From positions 1 through 31,120 of the forward strand of contig CAADYJ010000086.1 of assembly GCA_900753245.1 (NCBI GenBank): DNA of 31,120 nucleotides. The letters are read 5' to 3'. The notes under the pieces are model-generated. The model did not search any database. It was not told where the DNA came from and worked only from the letters and a program-made list of their open reading frames with translations. Both the position numbers and the translations under genes were made by a program. This DNA comes from Clostridia bacterium (lineage in GTDB: Bacteria; Bacillota; Clostridia; TANB77; CAG-508). Below are positions 1 through 8,966 of the stretch, piece by piece (position 1 is the stretch's first letter; each line of letters starts with the position of its first letter).

Positions 1-1
1 T

Positions 2-37
2 AAGGGCAAAGGTAAAAAAATTTATCTTTGCTTTTTT
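2..37 (+). terminator. Rho-independent terminator of a gene upstream of the window
   Basis: An 11-bp stem (6-16 with 21-31, one G-U wobble) closes a four-base A loop and is followed by six T residues (32-37). The first three bases of the window read TAA and may be the stop codon of the upstream gene, but that gene is not visible. Confidence 0.8.
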
Positions 38-90
38 AATATTACAAATGTTACTAAAATATTACATTTTTAGAACTTTTATGAAATTTA

Positions 91-119
91 TTGACGACAT
101 TTTTGGCTAATGATATAAT
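91..119 (+). promoter_or_regulatory. Sigma-A type promoter for the dockerin/surface-protein operon
   Basis: A TTGACG -35 box (91-96) and a perfect TATAAT -10 box (114-119) are separated by 17 bases. The -10 box lies 41 bases upstream of the TTG start of the next gene, with an AAGGAGG ribosome-binding site in between. Confidence 0.8.
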
Positions 120-160
120 TCAAATGACAAAAAATATAATATACTAAGGAGGAAAATAAA

Positions 161-2371
161 TTGAAAAACATAGAAAAAATACAATTAAGAAACATTAAGT
201 TCATATCAATACTATTAATCTTAACTATGATTTCTTATGTATTTTTAAATATAATTAATGAGAATAAATCATATGCAGCACAAACTAGAGAAAGTTATTC
301 TAGTAAAATAAATAGCTATCCTGGATATAAAGAATTAATAGACAATTTAAAAGCAAAACATCCTAATTGGAATTTCACTATATTTTATACAGGGTTAGAT
401 TGGAATCAGGTAATAAAAAATGAAACAACTGCATATCATGGTAGAAACGTTGTACCAGCAAGTAGAACAAGTGCATGGAAATGTAGTGTTTGCGGTGAAA
501 AACCACAAGGAGGTTCTTCTTGGAGATGTGCATCAGAAACAGCAGTATCTTACTATATGGATCCAAGAAATTGGTTAAATGATGCTTATATATTCCAATT
601 TGAAAATTTATCATATAATGGAAATATTCAAACGCTTGAAGGTGTTCAGAAAATAATTTCAAGTGTAAACTATATGCAAGGAAGTACAGTAAGTTATACT
701 AAAACAGACGGAACAGTAGGAACTATAAATAAATCATATGCTCAAATTATTATGGAAGCAGCAAAAGAGGCAGGAATTAGCCCTTATCATTTAGCATCTA
801 GACTTCGCCAAGAACAAGGAAGTGGTAATACTCCTGGTGCTACAGCCACAGGAAAATATAATGGATATATTGGATATTATAACTTCTTAAATATAAAAGC
901 TTCTGGCTCAACAGATCCACAAGTTATAACAAATGGATTAAATCATGCAAAAAGTAAAGGTTGGACAAATCCAGAAATTTCTATTAAAGAAGGTGCTAAA
1001 GTTTTAGCTAGCAATTACATAAAAGATGGACAAGATACATTGTATTTGCAAAAATTTGATGTTGATAGTTCAGATGGAACATTATATTATTTTCAGTATA
1101 TGCAAAATGTTTCAGCAGCTTTAACAGAAGGTACTAGTGTAAGAAGTGCTTATGAACAATTAGGACTTATAAATAGTTCAATTGAATTTATTATACCAGT
1201 GTATGAAAATATGCCTCAAACAATTTGCAAAGAACCAGCAGATGCAGGTATAGTTACACAAAACATAAAAGTAAAAGGTACAGGAGTTTCAATAAGAAAT
1301 GGTGCAAGCATAAGTGCTACGAAAATAGCTACTGTAAACACAGGAGATACTTTACTTAGAATAGAAGTAGCATCTACTATGAATGGTGGATATTATTGGG
1401 ATAAAGTAGTTCTTCCAGATGGAACAAAAGGATATATGGCACGTAATTATATAGTAGAAATTGCAGATATTACAAATTGTAACGATACAGTTGTTGCAAA
1501 TACATCAGTTAATTTAAGAAATGGTCCTGGAACTATAGGAACGACTATTATAACAACATTAATAAAAGGACAGGTGTTAACAAGAATAGAAACAGGAAAA
1601 TATAATTTAGATGGTTATGTATGGGATAGAGTAAAATTATCAGATGGAAGGCAAGGATATATAGCACAAAATTATATAAGCAAGACATCAGAAAATACTG
1701 AAACTAAAAATGAAATAGTCAAGGTAATTTGTAAATCAGGTTTAAAAATTAGAGAACAACCAGGAACAGATCAAAGAGTACTTACATATGTAGCTAAAGG
1801 AACACTTTTAACAAGAACTGTTGCAGGAGCTTCAAATGCAAATGGAATTGTTTGGGATAAGATTATCACATCAACAGGTATGGAAGGATATATTGCAAGA
1901 GGTGATAGTACAGAACAATACATTGAAATTGTAAATTCATCAGATAATAATGGTGGAAATAACAATACAAATGATGAAGTAAAGAAAAATGATAACTTTA
2001 AATTGGAAACAGATAATTTAATTTGTGAACCACAAACTTCTATAGAAGCAATTAAAGAAAAGTATACAAATAAAACAATTACAGTAAAAGATGCAAAGGG
2101 AAATTTAGTAACAACAGGAAATATAGGAACAGGATATACTGTAACAATAGATAGCAAATCTTATACAATTGTGAAATTGGGAGATGCTAATGGAGATAAT
2201 GTAGTAAATTCATTTGATTATATAAGAATAATGAATTACATAATGAAAACAAAAGATCTTACAGAAAGTCAAAAATTGGCTGCTGATGCTAATAGAGATG
2301 GAAAAATAGATTCATTTGATTATATAAGAATAAGAAACTATATAATGGGCAATAAAAAAATAGAAATATAA
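161..2371 (+). CDS. Secreted glucosaminidase-like protein with SH3 repeats and a C-terminal dockerin
   Basis: Probably a peptidoglycan hydrolase (endo-beta-N-acetylglucosaminidase type) acting in the wall. The TTG start is chosen because AAGGAGG (146-152) precedes it and a signal peptide follows (hydrophobic residues about 13-32, ending near YAA). Residues about 50-340 resemble the glucosaminidase family, with RLRQEQG (214-220) as the likely catalytic-Glu segment and DPRNWL at 134-139. Three bacterial SH3 units follow (about 365-432, 445-507, 518-583), each with an LRNG/LKIRE-type strand and a GY-A-R/QNY end. After an Asn-rich linker, a small beta-rich module (about 620-670) leads into a type I dockerin (672-736) with two calcium loops of the D-x-N-x-D type, each followed by SFDYIRI. 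An unusual CSVC...WRC patch sits at 108-123. It is the first gene of a two-gene operon (35-base gap). The dockerin is the surest part of the call; hydrolase activity is inferred. Confidence 0.85.
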   Translation: MKNIEKIQLRNIKFISILLILTMISYVFLNIINENKSYAAQTRESYSSKINSYPGYKELIDNLKAKHPNWNFTIFYTGLDWNQVIKNETTAYHGRNVVPASRTSAWKCSVCGEKPQGGSSWRCASETAVSYYMDPRNWLNDAYIFQFENLSYNGNIQTLEGVQKIISSVNYMQGSTVSYTKTDGTVGTINKSYAQIIMEAAKEAGISPYHLASRLRQEQGSGNTPGATATGKYNGYIGYYNFLNIKASGSTDPQVITNGLNHAKSKGWTNPEISIKEGAKVLASNYIKDGQDTLYLQKFDVDSSDGTLYYFQYMQNVSAALTEGTSVRSAYEQLGLINSSIEFIIPVYENMPQTICKEPADAGIVTQNIKVKGTGVSIRNGASISATKIATVNTGDTLLRIEVASTMNGGYYWDKVVLPDGTKGYMARNYIVEIADITNCNDTVVANTSVNLRNGPGTIGTTIITTLIKGQVLTRIETGKYNLDGYVWDRVKLSDGRQGYIAQNYISKTSENTETKNEIVKVICKSGLKIREQPGTDQRVLTYVAKGTLLTRTVAGASNANGIVWDKIITSTGMEGYIARGDSTEQYIEIVNSSDNNGGNNNTNDEVKKNDNFKLETDNLICEPQTSIEAIKEKYTNKTITVKDAKGNLVTTGNIGTGYTVTIDSKSYTIVKLGDANGDNVVNSFDYIRIMNYIMKTKDLTESQKLAADANRDGKIDSFDYIRIRNYIMGNKKIEI

Positions 2372-2406
2372 AATTGTTACTGATATAGAGGAGGAAAAAA
2401 TAAAAT

Positions 2407-3981
2407 ATGAAAATTAGTAAATGTATAAATATAATAATTATTATAACATTAATATTGACAATGGGAATGATAAATAAAACTTTTGCAATTGGAAGTTTCA
2501 GTGTATCTGTATCTAATTCAAATGTAACAGTAGGAGAAAAAGTAACAATTACTATTACAGGTAATAATGCATACGGAAAAGTAAATGTATCTGCTTCTAG
2601 TGGAACCTTATCGGCAACGGAAGTATTTTTAGCTAATGATAGTAAAACAGTAATATTAACGACATCTACTGCAGGGGTGGTTAATATAAATGTTTCACCA
2701 GCAGCAGAAGGGCTAGGAGATATAGATGAAAATCCAATTACAGAATCAAAATCAGCTACAATTACTGTAAAAGAAAATGTACCAACACCAGAACCAACAC
2801 CAACACCAGATCCTACGCCTACACCAAAACCAGAACAAGAAAAAGAACCTTCATTTAAAAGTACAAATCAAACAGTATATGCAACAGGAGATATAAACTT
2901 GCGTTCAAGTTGGTCAACATCTAGCAGTGCAACAAGAGTATCAAAGGATACAGAAATGACATTAACAGGAACATCTTCTGAAAAAATAAATGGATATATT
3001 TGGTATAGAGTTTCATACAATGGTCAAACAAAATATGTTGCAAGTAGTTTAGTAACTACTACAAAACCAGAAGATGAAGATGAAAAAACAAATGCAAACT
3101 TAAAAAGTCTAGAAGTAGAAGGATTTTCTATTTCACCAAGTTTTTCAGCTAGTACGTTAGAATATACTATGCAAGTTGAAATGGATACTGAAAAATTAAA
3201 AGTAAATGCACAAGCAGAAAGTGAAAAAGCAACAGTAAAAATAGAAGGCAATGAAACAATAGTAGAAGGCGAAAATATTGTAAAAGTAATAGTAACAGCA
3301 GAAGATGGAACAACAACTAAAACTTATACAATAAAAGTTACAAAACAAGAAAAAGTATTTGGACTAAAAAGTTTAAACATAAAAGACACAGATATTTCTG
3401 ACATGTTTAAAACAGATGTATATGAATATAGTATAAATATAAAAAATATAGATCAATTAGATATAGAAGCAATTGCAACAGAAGAAGATGCAACAATAGA
3501 AATATTGGGAAATGAAAATTTACAAGAAGGTGAAAACATTATAACAATAATAGTAACATCAAAAGATGAAAAAAATACTATTACATACCAAATTAAAGCA
3601 ACTAAATCATTAGTAACAGAACAACAAACAGAAGCAAAAACTATAGATAAAATGAGTATTATATATGCTGTTGTAGGAGGACTTGCTTTAATAGCATTAG
3701 TAATTGTTGTAATATATACTATAAAACATAGAAAACAAAGTATGCATTATAATAACGAAGATGATTTTGATTATTATCCAGAGAATTCAGAAGAGAAAGA
3801 TGAATATTATCCAGAAGATTTACCAGAAAAGAAAGTAAAACAAGATGTTGATATTCAAGAAGAAAGCAAAGAATTAAATGATGAAAAAGCTGAAAATAAT
3901 GATAAAGCAAACTATTTCTTAGAAGATCCAGAAGAATGGGGAGAATATAAGAATAAAAATAGAAAAGGAAAGCATTTTTAA
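2407..3981 (+). CDS. Membrane-anchored surface protein with SH3 and two cadherin-like domains
   Basis: A surface-exposed, non-enzymatic looking protein. Residues 1-27 are a signal peptide (ends near TFA). A beta-sandwich domain (about 28-121) is followed by a Pro-Thr linker (124-146, repeated TPTP), one SH3-like domain (about 153-218, with INLRS) and two tandem cadherin-like beta-sandwich repeats of the PF12733 kind (about 229-312 and 318-399; both begin with LKSL and share the EGEN motif). A single transmembrane helix (417-439) ends in HRK and leads to an 80-residue, strongly acidic tail that should lie in the cytoplasm. RBS GAGGAGG precedes the ATG. It is co-transcribed with the dockerin protein upstream and ends at a strong terminator. 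Its extracellular part could hold the wall or partner proteins; no cohesin or sortase motif is seen in it. Function is unknown. Confidence 0.8.
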   Translation: MKISKCINIIIIITLILTMGMINKTFAIGSFSVSVSNSNVTVGEKVTITITGNNAYGKVNVSASSGTLSATEVFLANDSKTVILTTSTAGVVNINVSPAAEGLGDIDENPITESKSATITVKENVPTPEPTPTPDPTPTPKPEQEKEPSFKSTNQTVYATGDINLRSSWSTSSSATRVSKDTEMTLTGTSSEKINGYIWYRVSYNGQTKYVASSLVTTTKPEDEDEKTNANLKSLEVEGFSISPSFSASTLEYTMQVEMDTEKLKVNAQAESEKATVKIEGNETIVEGENIVKVIVTAEDGTTTKTYTIKVTKQEKVFGLKSLNIKDTDISDMFKTDVYEYSINIKNIDQLDIEAIATEEDATIEILGNENLQEGENIITIIVTSKDEKNTITYQIKATKSLVTEQQTEAKTIDKMSIIYAVVGGLALIALVIVVIYTIKHRKQSMHYNNEDDFDYYPENSEEKDEYYPEDLPEKKVKQDVDIQEESKELNDEKAENNDKANYFLEDPEEWGEYKNKNRKGKHF

Positions 3982-3986
3982 AAGAG

Positions 3987-4024
3987 TGAGCAGTTAGGGG
4001 AAAATCCTTAACTGCTCATTTCTT
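3987..4024. terminator. Bidirectional terminator between convergent genes
   Basis: A perfect 10-bp stem TGAGCAGTTA/TAACTGCTCA (3987-3996 with 4009-4018), extended by a G-rich inner part, is followed by a T-rich run at 4019-4027. On the other strand the stem is followed by CTCTTTTAAAAA, so it can also end transcription of the minus-strand gene at 4026-4814. Confidence 0.85.
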
Positions 4025-4025
4025 T

Positions 4026-4814
4026 TTAACTTTTTTCACTTAAAATATGAATATTAACAAAAACCGTAGCTTTATAGCTGTATGCCTCTATTAATATAGG
4101 AAAATCATATGTATTAGTGAAAACAAAATCTTTTGAACCATATGCTACAGTTGCGTCCTGTTTAGCATAAGCACATCCTATACTGTGATGATGGCGTTCG
4201 TTAACTTTTAAAGAAGTATCAAGAATAGCATTATAAAGAGTAGTACTAACTTGACAAACTCCTCCACCAAGACCAAGAGTAGGTTTACGATTGACTATTA
4301 CAGGAGCAGATAAGTAGCCTTTTTCTTTTGTAGCTTTTCCTACAACTTTACTCCAATAAAAAGTCTCACCAGGTTGCAAAATTGTACCATTTATGGTGTT
4401 ACAAGCAATTGAAATATTAACATCCCTATTTTCGCTAGAAGTGTAATGAATAATTGAATTTCCAACTATTTTAGAAGAACTTTCTTCATCGACTTCAGGC
4501 TCTACAAACTGTAGATATTTCCAAAAAACATAGCCGGTAAAATTATTATATTTTACCTGAAACCATTTACCTGATTGTTCTAACACAGTAAATTCGGTTC
4601 CTTTTGGAATGGTAGTTAATAATTTTGAACTACTGGTTGGTTCTTCACGGAGATTTACATTTTCACAGTTCCGTACAACAGCAGTTAATCCATAAATGGG
4701 TGATACAGAATCTTCTTCAATACTTGGGCCATTTGCTAAAGTACAACGAGAAGAAACAAAAAAGATTGTTACAAAAAGTAACAAAAACGTGGTGACTTTC
4801 TTGAAAATATTCAT
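4026..4814 (-). CDS. Secreted SH3-VanW domain protein
   Basis: Signal peptide at residues 1-27 (hydrophobic core about 8-20), a bacterial SH3 domain at about 44-102 (with VNLREEP) and a VanW-like domain at about 120-258. The VanW signature is clear: the GGGVCQVSTTLYNA segment at 183-196, preceded by the F-W-S-K-V-G pattern near 152-159. VanW domains are widespread in Firmicutes, including some vancomycin-resistance clusters, but their reaction is not established; with an SH3 domain a cell-wall role is likely. There is no other van gene here, so this is not evidence of glycopeptide resistance. The ATG is preceded by AAGGAGGG eight bases upstream. The gene is monocistronic, convergent with the surface operon and divergent from the tRNA gene. 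Confidence 0.88.
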   Translation of the reverse strand: MNIFKKVTTFLLLFVTIFFVSSRCTLANGPSIEEDSVSPIYGLTAVVRNCENVNLREEPTSSSKLLTTIPKGTEFTVLEQSGKWFQVKYNNFTGYVFWKYLQFVEPEVDEESSSKIVGNSIIHYTSSENRDVNISIACNTINGTILQPGETFYWSKVVGKATKEKGYLSAPVIVNRKPTLGLGGGVCQVSTTLYNAILDTSLKVNERHHHSIGCAYAKQDATVAYGSKDFVFTNTYDFPILIEAYSYKATVFVNIHILSEKS

Positions 4815-4857
4815 ATGAAAGACCCTCCTTAAAAAATAATTTTATATTGCGCAAATA

Positions 4858-4886
4858 ATTATACAATAAATAATGAAAAAAATCAA
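4858..4886 (-). promoter_or_regulatory. Promoter of the VanW gene (minus strand)
   Basis: Read on the minus strand: TTGATT (4886-4881), 17 bases, TATAAT (4863-4858). It lies 44 bases upstream of the start codon and back-to-back with the tRNA promoter on the plus strand. Confidence 0.65.
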
Positions 4887-4913
4887 TAATTAATAAAATA
4901 AAAAACAATATCG

Positions 4914-4942
4914 TTGACAGAAAAATATAAAAAAGATATAAT
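4914..4942 (+). promoter_or_regulatory. Consensus promoter of the tRNA-Thr gene
   Basis: Perfect TTGACA (4914-4919), 17-base spacer and perfect TATAAT (4937-4942), ending 13 bases before the first base of the mature tRNA. This is the strongest-looking promoter in the window, as expected for a stable RNA. Confidence 0.9.
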
Positions 4943-4955
4943 GTGTAAGAAATAT

Positions 4956-5031
4956 GCTACTGTAGCTCAGTTGGTAGAGCAACAGATTCGTAACCTGTAG
5001 GTCGCCAGTTCGATTCTGGCCAGTAGCTCCA
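4956..5031 (+). tRNA. tRNA-Thr (anticodon CGT)
   Basis: A 76-base cloverleaf: acceptor GCTACTG pairs with CAGTAGC, D-stem GCTC/GAGC, T-stem GCCAG/CTGGC around TTCGATT, and an encoded CCA end (5029-5031) after discriminator T. The anticodon loop TTCGTAA carries CGT at 4989-4991, reading ACG (Thr). The anticodon stem ACAGA/CCTGT has an A-C mismatch at the pair closing the loop. It has its own promoter and terminator. Confidence 0.95.
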
Positions 5032-5039
5032 CTCTATAT

Positions 5040-5074
5040 AACCTAGGACCATTATATGATTCTGGGTTATTTTT
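5040..5074 (+). terminator. Terminator of the tRNA gene
   Basis: Stem AACCTAGGA (5040-5048) with TTCTGGGTT (5060-5068), nine pairs including two G-U, followed by a T run (5070-5074). It ends just before the ftsY promoter. Confidence 0.7.
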
Positions 5075-5075
5075 C

Positions 5076-5104
5076 TTGCAAAAATGTCTTAGGCATGTTA
5101 TAAT
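5076..5104 (+). promoter_or_regulatory. Promoter of the ftsY operon
   Basis: TTGCAA (5076-5081), 17-base spacer, TATAAT (5099-5104). The start codon of ftsY is 36 bases downstream. Confidence 0.75.
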
Positions 5105-5140
5105 ACATAAAGTTATAAAAACAAGAGAAGAGGTATATAA

Positions 5141-6046
5141 ATGGGATTTTTTGATAAATTGAAAAATGGACTAAATAAAACCAAAACATCTTTTGATGAA
5201 AAAATGAATAATGTTTTTAGTGGATTTAGAAAAGTAGATGAAGAACTATTAGAAGAATTAGAAGAAGTATTAATTCTATCAGATGTAGGAACTGAGACAT
5301 CATTAAAAATAATATCTAATTTAAGAGAGAAAATAAAAAAAGAAAAAATAACAGAAGAACAAGAAGTAAAAGAAGCATTAAAAAAAGAAATGCAAGAGAT
5401 ATTAGAAAAACAAAATTCAGAACTTATATTAGAGACAAAACCATCTGTAATATTAGTAGTAGGAGTAAATGGAGTTGGTAAAACAACTTCAATAGGAAAA
5501 ATAGCTAATTATCTACAAAAACAAGGTAAAAAAGTAGTACTAGCTGCAGCAGATACATTTCGTGCAGCAGCAGTTGAACAACTAGAAATCTGGGCTAATA
5601 GAGCAAATTGTGAAATTGTAAAAAGACAAGAAGGTTCAGATCCTGCATCTGTTGTATATGATGCAATAAAAAAAGTGAAAGATAATAATGCAGATGTTTT
5701 AATTTGTGATACAGCAGGCAGGCTTCATAATAAAAAATATTTGATGGATGAATTAGAAAAAATAAAAAAAGTTATAGATAAAGAAATGCCAGAAGCATCT
5801 AAAGAAGTGTTACTTGTTTTAGATGCTACAACAGGACAAAATGCTATAATGCAAGTAAAAGCATTTAAAGAAACTGTAGATATTACAGGACTTGTACTAA
5901 CAAAATTAGACGGAACTGCAAAAGGCGGAGTAGTTATTGGAATAGTAGAAGAAAATAATATCCCAATCAAATTTATTGGAGTTGGTGAACAAATAGAAGA
6001 CATGCAACCGTTCAAAGCAAAAGATTTTGTAAAGGCATTCTTTTAA
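5141..6046 (+). CDS. ftsY: Signal recognition particle receptor FtsY
   Basis: GTPase that docks the SRP-ribosome complex at the membrane and pairs with Ffh to deliver nascent membrane proteins. At 301 residues it is the short Gram-positive form, without the long acidic A domain. The N domain helical bundle covers about 1-95; the NG GTPase core shows the P-loop GVNGVGKTT (108-116), the insertion-box region DTFRAAAVEQL (138-148), DTAGR (190-194), TKLDG (254-258) and the C-terminal GVGEQ..DM.PF segment. The start is supported by an AGAAGAGG ribosome-binding site. It is first in an operon with the UPF0182 gene (26-base gap). No Ffh or SRP RNA gene is present in the window. Confidence 0.98.
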   Translation: MGFFDKLKNGLNKTKTSFDEKMNNVFSGFRKVDEELLEELEEVLILSDVGTETSLKIISNLREKIKKEKITEEQEVKEALKKEMQEILEKQNSELILETKPSVILVVGVNGVGKTTSIGKIANYLQKQGKKVVLAAADTFRAAAVEQLEIWANRANCEIVKRQEGSDPASVVYDAIKKVKDNNADVLICDTAGRLHNKKYLMDELEKIKKVIDKEMPEASKEVLLVLDATTGQNAIMQVKAFKETVDITGLVLTKLDGTAKGGVVIGIVEENNIPIKFIGVGEQIEDMQPFKAKDFVKAFF

Positions 6047-6072
6047 AAAATAAGTGTAATGGAGGAACATTT

Positions 6073-8901
6073 ATGAAAGAAGAACAAATAAATAAAGAAA
6101 AAGTAAAAGTAAAGAAAAGTAAAAAAAGAATGATAATTGTTTCTATAGTTTTTATTATTGCTTTAATAGTAGCATATGTACTATTTAGAGGAACATATTT
6201 AGAAACGATTGAAATAGGAGAACAATATATAAGTGTATTTTGGCAAAATATAAAATATACAACAATTACTTTTATAATTAACTTTCTTACAATATATTTT
6301 ATGATTTATATAACAAATACAAAAATAAAAAAAGGATTAAAAGAATTCTTTGTACAAGAAAATAAAGAAATGCCAAAACTAGTTAATAAATCAATAGCTT
6401 TTGTTGGAGCACTATTAATTAGTGCAATTACATCAAATATTATATTGCAAAAGGCAATGTTATGCTTTAACAATGCTCAATTTGGAATGCAAGATCCAAT
6501 TTTTGGACTAGATATAGGATATTTTATATTCCAAAAGCCATTTATAGAATTAATGTTATGGTATTTTGGAATAGCTATGATAGCATTACTTATATATACA
6601 GTAGTTTATTATATTACTACATTTAATATTTTCTTTGATGGAGTAGATAGAAAAACTTTGAAAAATAGTAAATTGATAAAACAAATAACATCATTTGTTT
6701 TTGTAGTTGCTATTTTACTAGCATGTCTTGTTTTCTTAAAAACACAAGATATAGGTACAGAAAAATTTATTACATTAAAAGATTCTGAAACATCATATTC
6801 ATTATATGGAGCAGGCTTTACAGATGTAACAGTAAAATTATGGGGGTATAGAATATTATCAGTTGTTATAATAGTATCTGTATATATTGCTATAAAAGCA
6901 TTTAGAGAAGGAAAGACTAAAAAATTAATATTAAGTATATGCGCTGTTCCGACTTACTTATTATCTATGGTAATAGTATTAATTATTTTTCAAGCAGTAT
7001 TTGTTACAACCAATGAACTAGATAAAGAAAAAGAATATATAGCAGATAATATAAAATATACTAAAGACGCATATGGAATAAATATTGAAGAAATAAATCT
7101 TGGAGAAAATAAAACAATTACATCTCAAGATATAAATACATATAAGCAAGTTTTAGATAATATAGCAATAGTAGATGAAAATATAGTTTTAAAAGATTTA
7201 AAAAATGGACAAACTGCTAAAGGTTATTACTCTTATAGAGATACAAAAATAGGAAAATATCTTATTGATGGTAAAGAACAATTAGTATATTTGTCACCAA
7301 GAGAGATTGTAAGTAGTAGTGGAACATATAATAATAAAACTTACGAATATACACATGGATATGGAACCATTATTACATCTGCAACAGCAATAAAAGAAAA
7401 TGGAACTTTAAATCATATTCAAAAATCATTTGATAAAACAAATGAAGCTATAACAATAACAGAACCAAGAATTTATTTTGGAATGCAAACTAACGATACA
7501 GTTGTTACAAATAGTAAAGACAAAAAAGAATTTGACTATCCAATATTAGATTCGACTTCAGCAGAAAATGCAGAAAATGTATATAATGGGACTGCAGGAC
7601 TAAAACTAAATTTCTTAGATAGAATGATTTTAGCTATAAAAGAAGGAGACTTAAAGTTAGCTTTTTCTGGAAATATAACAAATGATAGTAAAATTTTAAC
7701 AAATCGAAACATCATAAAAAGAGCTCAAACAGTTATGCCATATTTAATGTATGATGAAAACCCATATCTAGTTGTTACAGAAGAAGGAAAACAAGTTTGG
7801 GTATTAGATGCATATACAATATCTAACAATTACCCATATTCACAAAAAACTACTTTAAGAGAAAATTCAACTAGTAAATTTGAATTAAACTATATACGTA
7901 ATTCAGTAAAAGTATTAATAGATAGTTATGACGGAACAATATCTTTCTATATAACAGATAGAACAGATCCAATAGTTATGGCATATAGAAACTGTTATCC
8001 AGATTTATTTATGGATTTAGAAGAAGAGATTCCAGCAGATATAAGTCAACATTTTGTTTATCCAAAATATTTATATAATATTCAAGCAAATATTATTGCG
8101 AGATATCACAATATACAACCAGATGTGCTATATAGAGGTGATGACATATGGGAAACAGCTACATATAATACAGGAAAAGTAATAACAAAAACTGGTACAG
8201 ATATCGAACCATATTATACAATGTTAAAAGCTACAAATGAAGATAAGGCAGAATTAGGATTAATTTTACCATATACACCAAGTGGAAAACAAAATTTAAT
8301 TTCTTATCTAGTGGGAAGTTATGATAATAGTGGAAATAGCAAATTAACAATATATAAATATAAAGCTGATGATAATGTTTTAGGCCCAATGCAATTAGAT
8401 ACTCAATTAGAGCAAGATGAAACAATAACAAAAGAAATAGAAAGTTTAAATGTAAATGGAACTAAAATAATAAAAAACATGGTCATTGTTCCTTTAAATA
8501 GTACGTTATTATATGTAGAACCAATATACACACAATATATTAATGAACAAGATGCACTTCCAACACTAAAAAAAGTAGTAGTTGCATCAGGAAATAAAGT
8601 TGCAATAGGAGATAATTTAAAACAAGCATTAGCTAATTTAGTTTCACAATATGCTGTAAATATTGAAGTAGAAAACACAGATACAATTGAAGATCTAATT
8701 AATACAATCATTAGAGCAAACAATAATCTAACGGCTTCAAATACAAGCAATGATTGGGAAATGATGGGCAAAGATGTTAAAAAGCTACAAGAACTAATTC
8801 AAAAATTGGAAAAATTAGTAGAAGAGGAAAATAAACAAAAAAATGAACTTGTAAATAACATAAATACTAATTTTGTAAATGAAGAAAATACTCAATTATA
8901 G
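6073..8901 (+). CDS. UPF0182 family large membrane protein
   Basis: A 942-residue protein of the UPF0182 (PF03699) family, whose function is not known. The N-terminal third holds about seven transmembrane helices (near residues 18-40, 58-80, 105-126, 150-183, 205-223, 255-275 and 285-312) with the family-like QDPIFGLDIGYFIF segment after the third. The rest is a large region, probably extracellular by topology, with family-type segments such as YRGDDIWETA and LLYVEPIYTQ near the end, and a charged, coiled-coil-like C-terminus (about 895-935). An AGGAGG-like site (TGGAGGAAC) precedes the ATG. It follows ftsY closely, so supply may be coupled to membrane-protein insertion, but that is only inference. 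It ends at a strong terminator. Confidence 0.9.
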   Translation: MKEEQINKEKVKVKKSKKRMIIVSIVFIIALIVAYVLFRGTYLETIEIGEQYISVFWQNIKYTTITFIINFLTIYFMIYITNTKIKKGLKEFFVQENKEMPKLVNKSIAFVGALLISAITSNIILQKAMLCFNNAQFGMQDPIFGLDIGYFIFQKPFIELMLWYFGIAMIALLIYTVVYYITTFNIFFDGVDRKTLKNSKLIKQITSFVFVVAILLACLVFLKTQDIGTEKFITLKDSETSYSLYGAGFTDVTVKLWGYRILSVVIIVSVYIAIKAFREGKTKKLILSICAVPTYLLSMVIVLIIFQAVFVTTNELDKEKEYIADNIKYTKDAYGINIEEINLGENKTITSQDINTYKQVLDNIAIVDENIVLKDLKNGQTAKGYYSYRDTKIGKYLIDGKEQLVYLSPREIVSSSGTYNNKTYEYTHGYGTIITSATAIKENGTLNHIQKSFDKTNEAITITEPRIYFGMQTNDTVVTNSKDKKEFDYPILDSTSAENAENVYNGTAGLKLNFLDRMILAIKEGDLKLAFSGNITNDSKILTNRNIIKRAQTVMPYLMYDENPYLVVTEEGKQVWVLDAYTISNNYPYSQKTTLRENSTSKFELNYIRNSVKVLIDSYDGTISFYITDRTDPIVMAYRNCYPDLFMDLEEEIPADISQHFVYPKYLYNIQANIIARYHNIQPDVLYRGDDIWETATYNTGKVITKTGTDIEPYYTMLKATNEDKAELGLILPYTPSGKQNLISYLVGSYDNSGNSKLTIYKYKADDNVLGPMQLDTQLEQDETITKEIESLNVNGTKIIKNMVIVPLNSTLLYVEPIYTQYINEQDALPTLKKVVVASGNKVAIGDNLKQALANLVSQYAVNIEVENTDTIEDLINTIIRANNNLTASNTSNDWEMMGKDVKKLQELIQKLEKLVEEENKQKNELVNNINTNFVNEENTQL

Positions 8902-8915
8902 TATAAAAAACTAAA

Positions 8916-8950
8916 AAAAATACACCCTAATTAAAAAGGTGTATTTTTTT
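8916..8950 (+). terminator. Terminator after the ftsY-UPF0182 operon
   Basis: An 11-bp stem AAAAATACACC (8916-8926) with GGTGTATTTTT (8938-8948), followed by T residues. Its T run directly abuts the GGAG ribosome-binding site of the next gene. Confidence 0.85.
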
Positions 8951-8966
8951 GGAGAAATAGATAAAT

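Noticed and set aside
4026..4814. VanW protein as a sign of vancomycin resistance
   Set aside because: No vanR/S/H/A/X-like genes are nearby, and VanW domains are common in Firmicutes without resistance.
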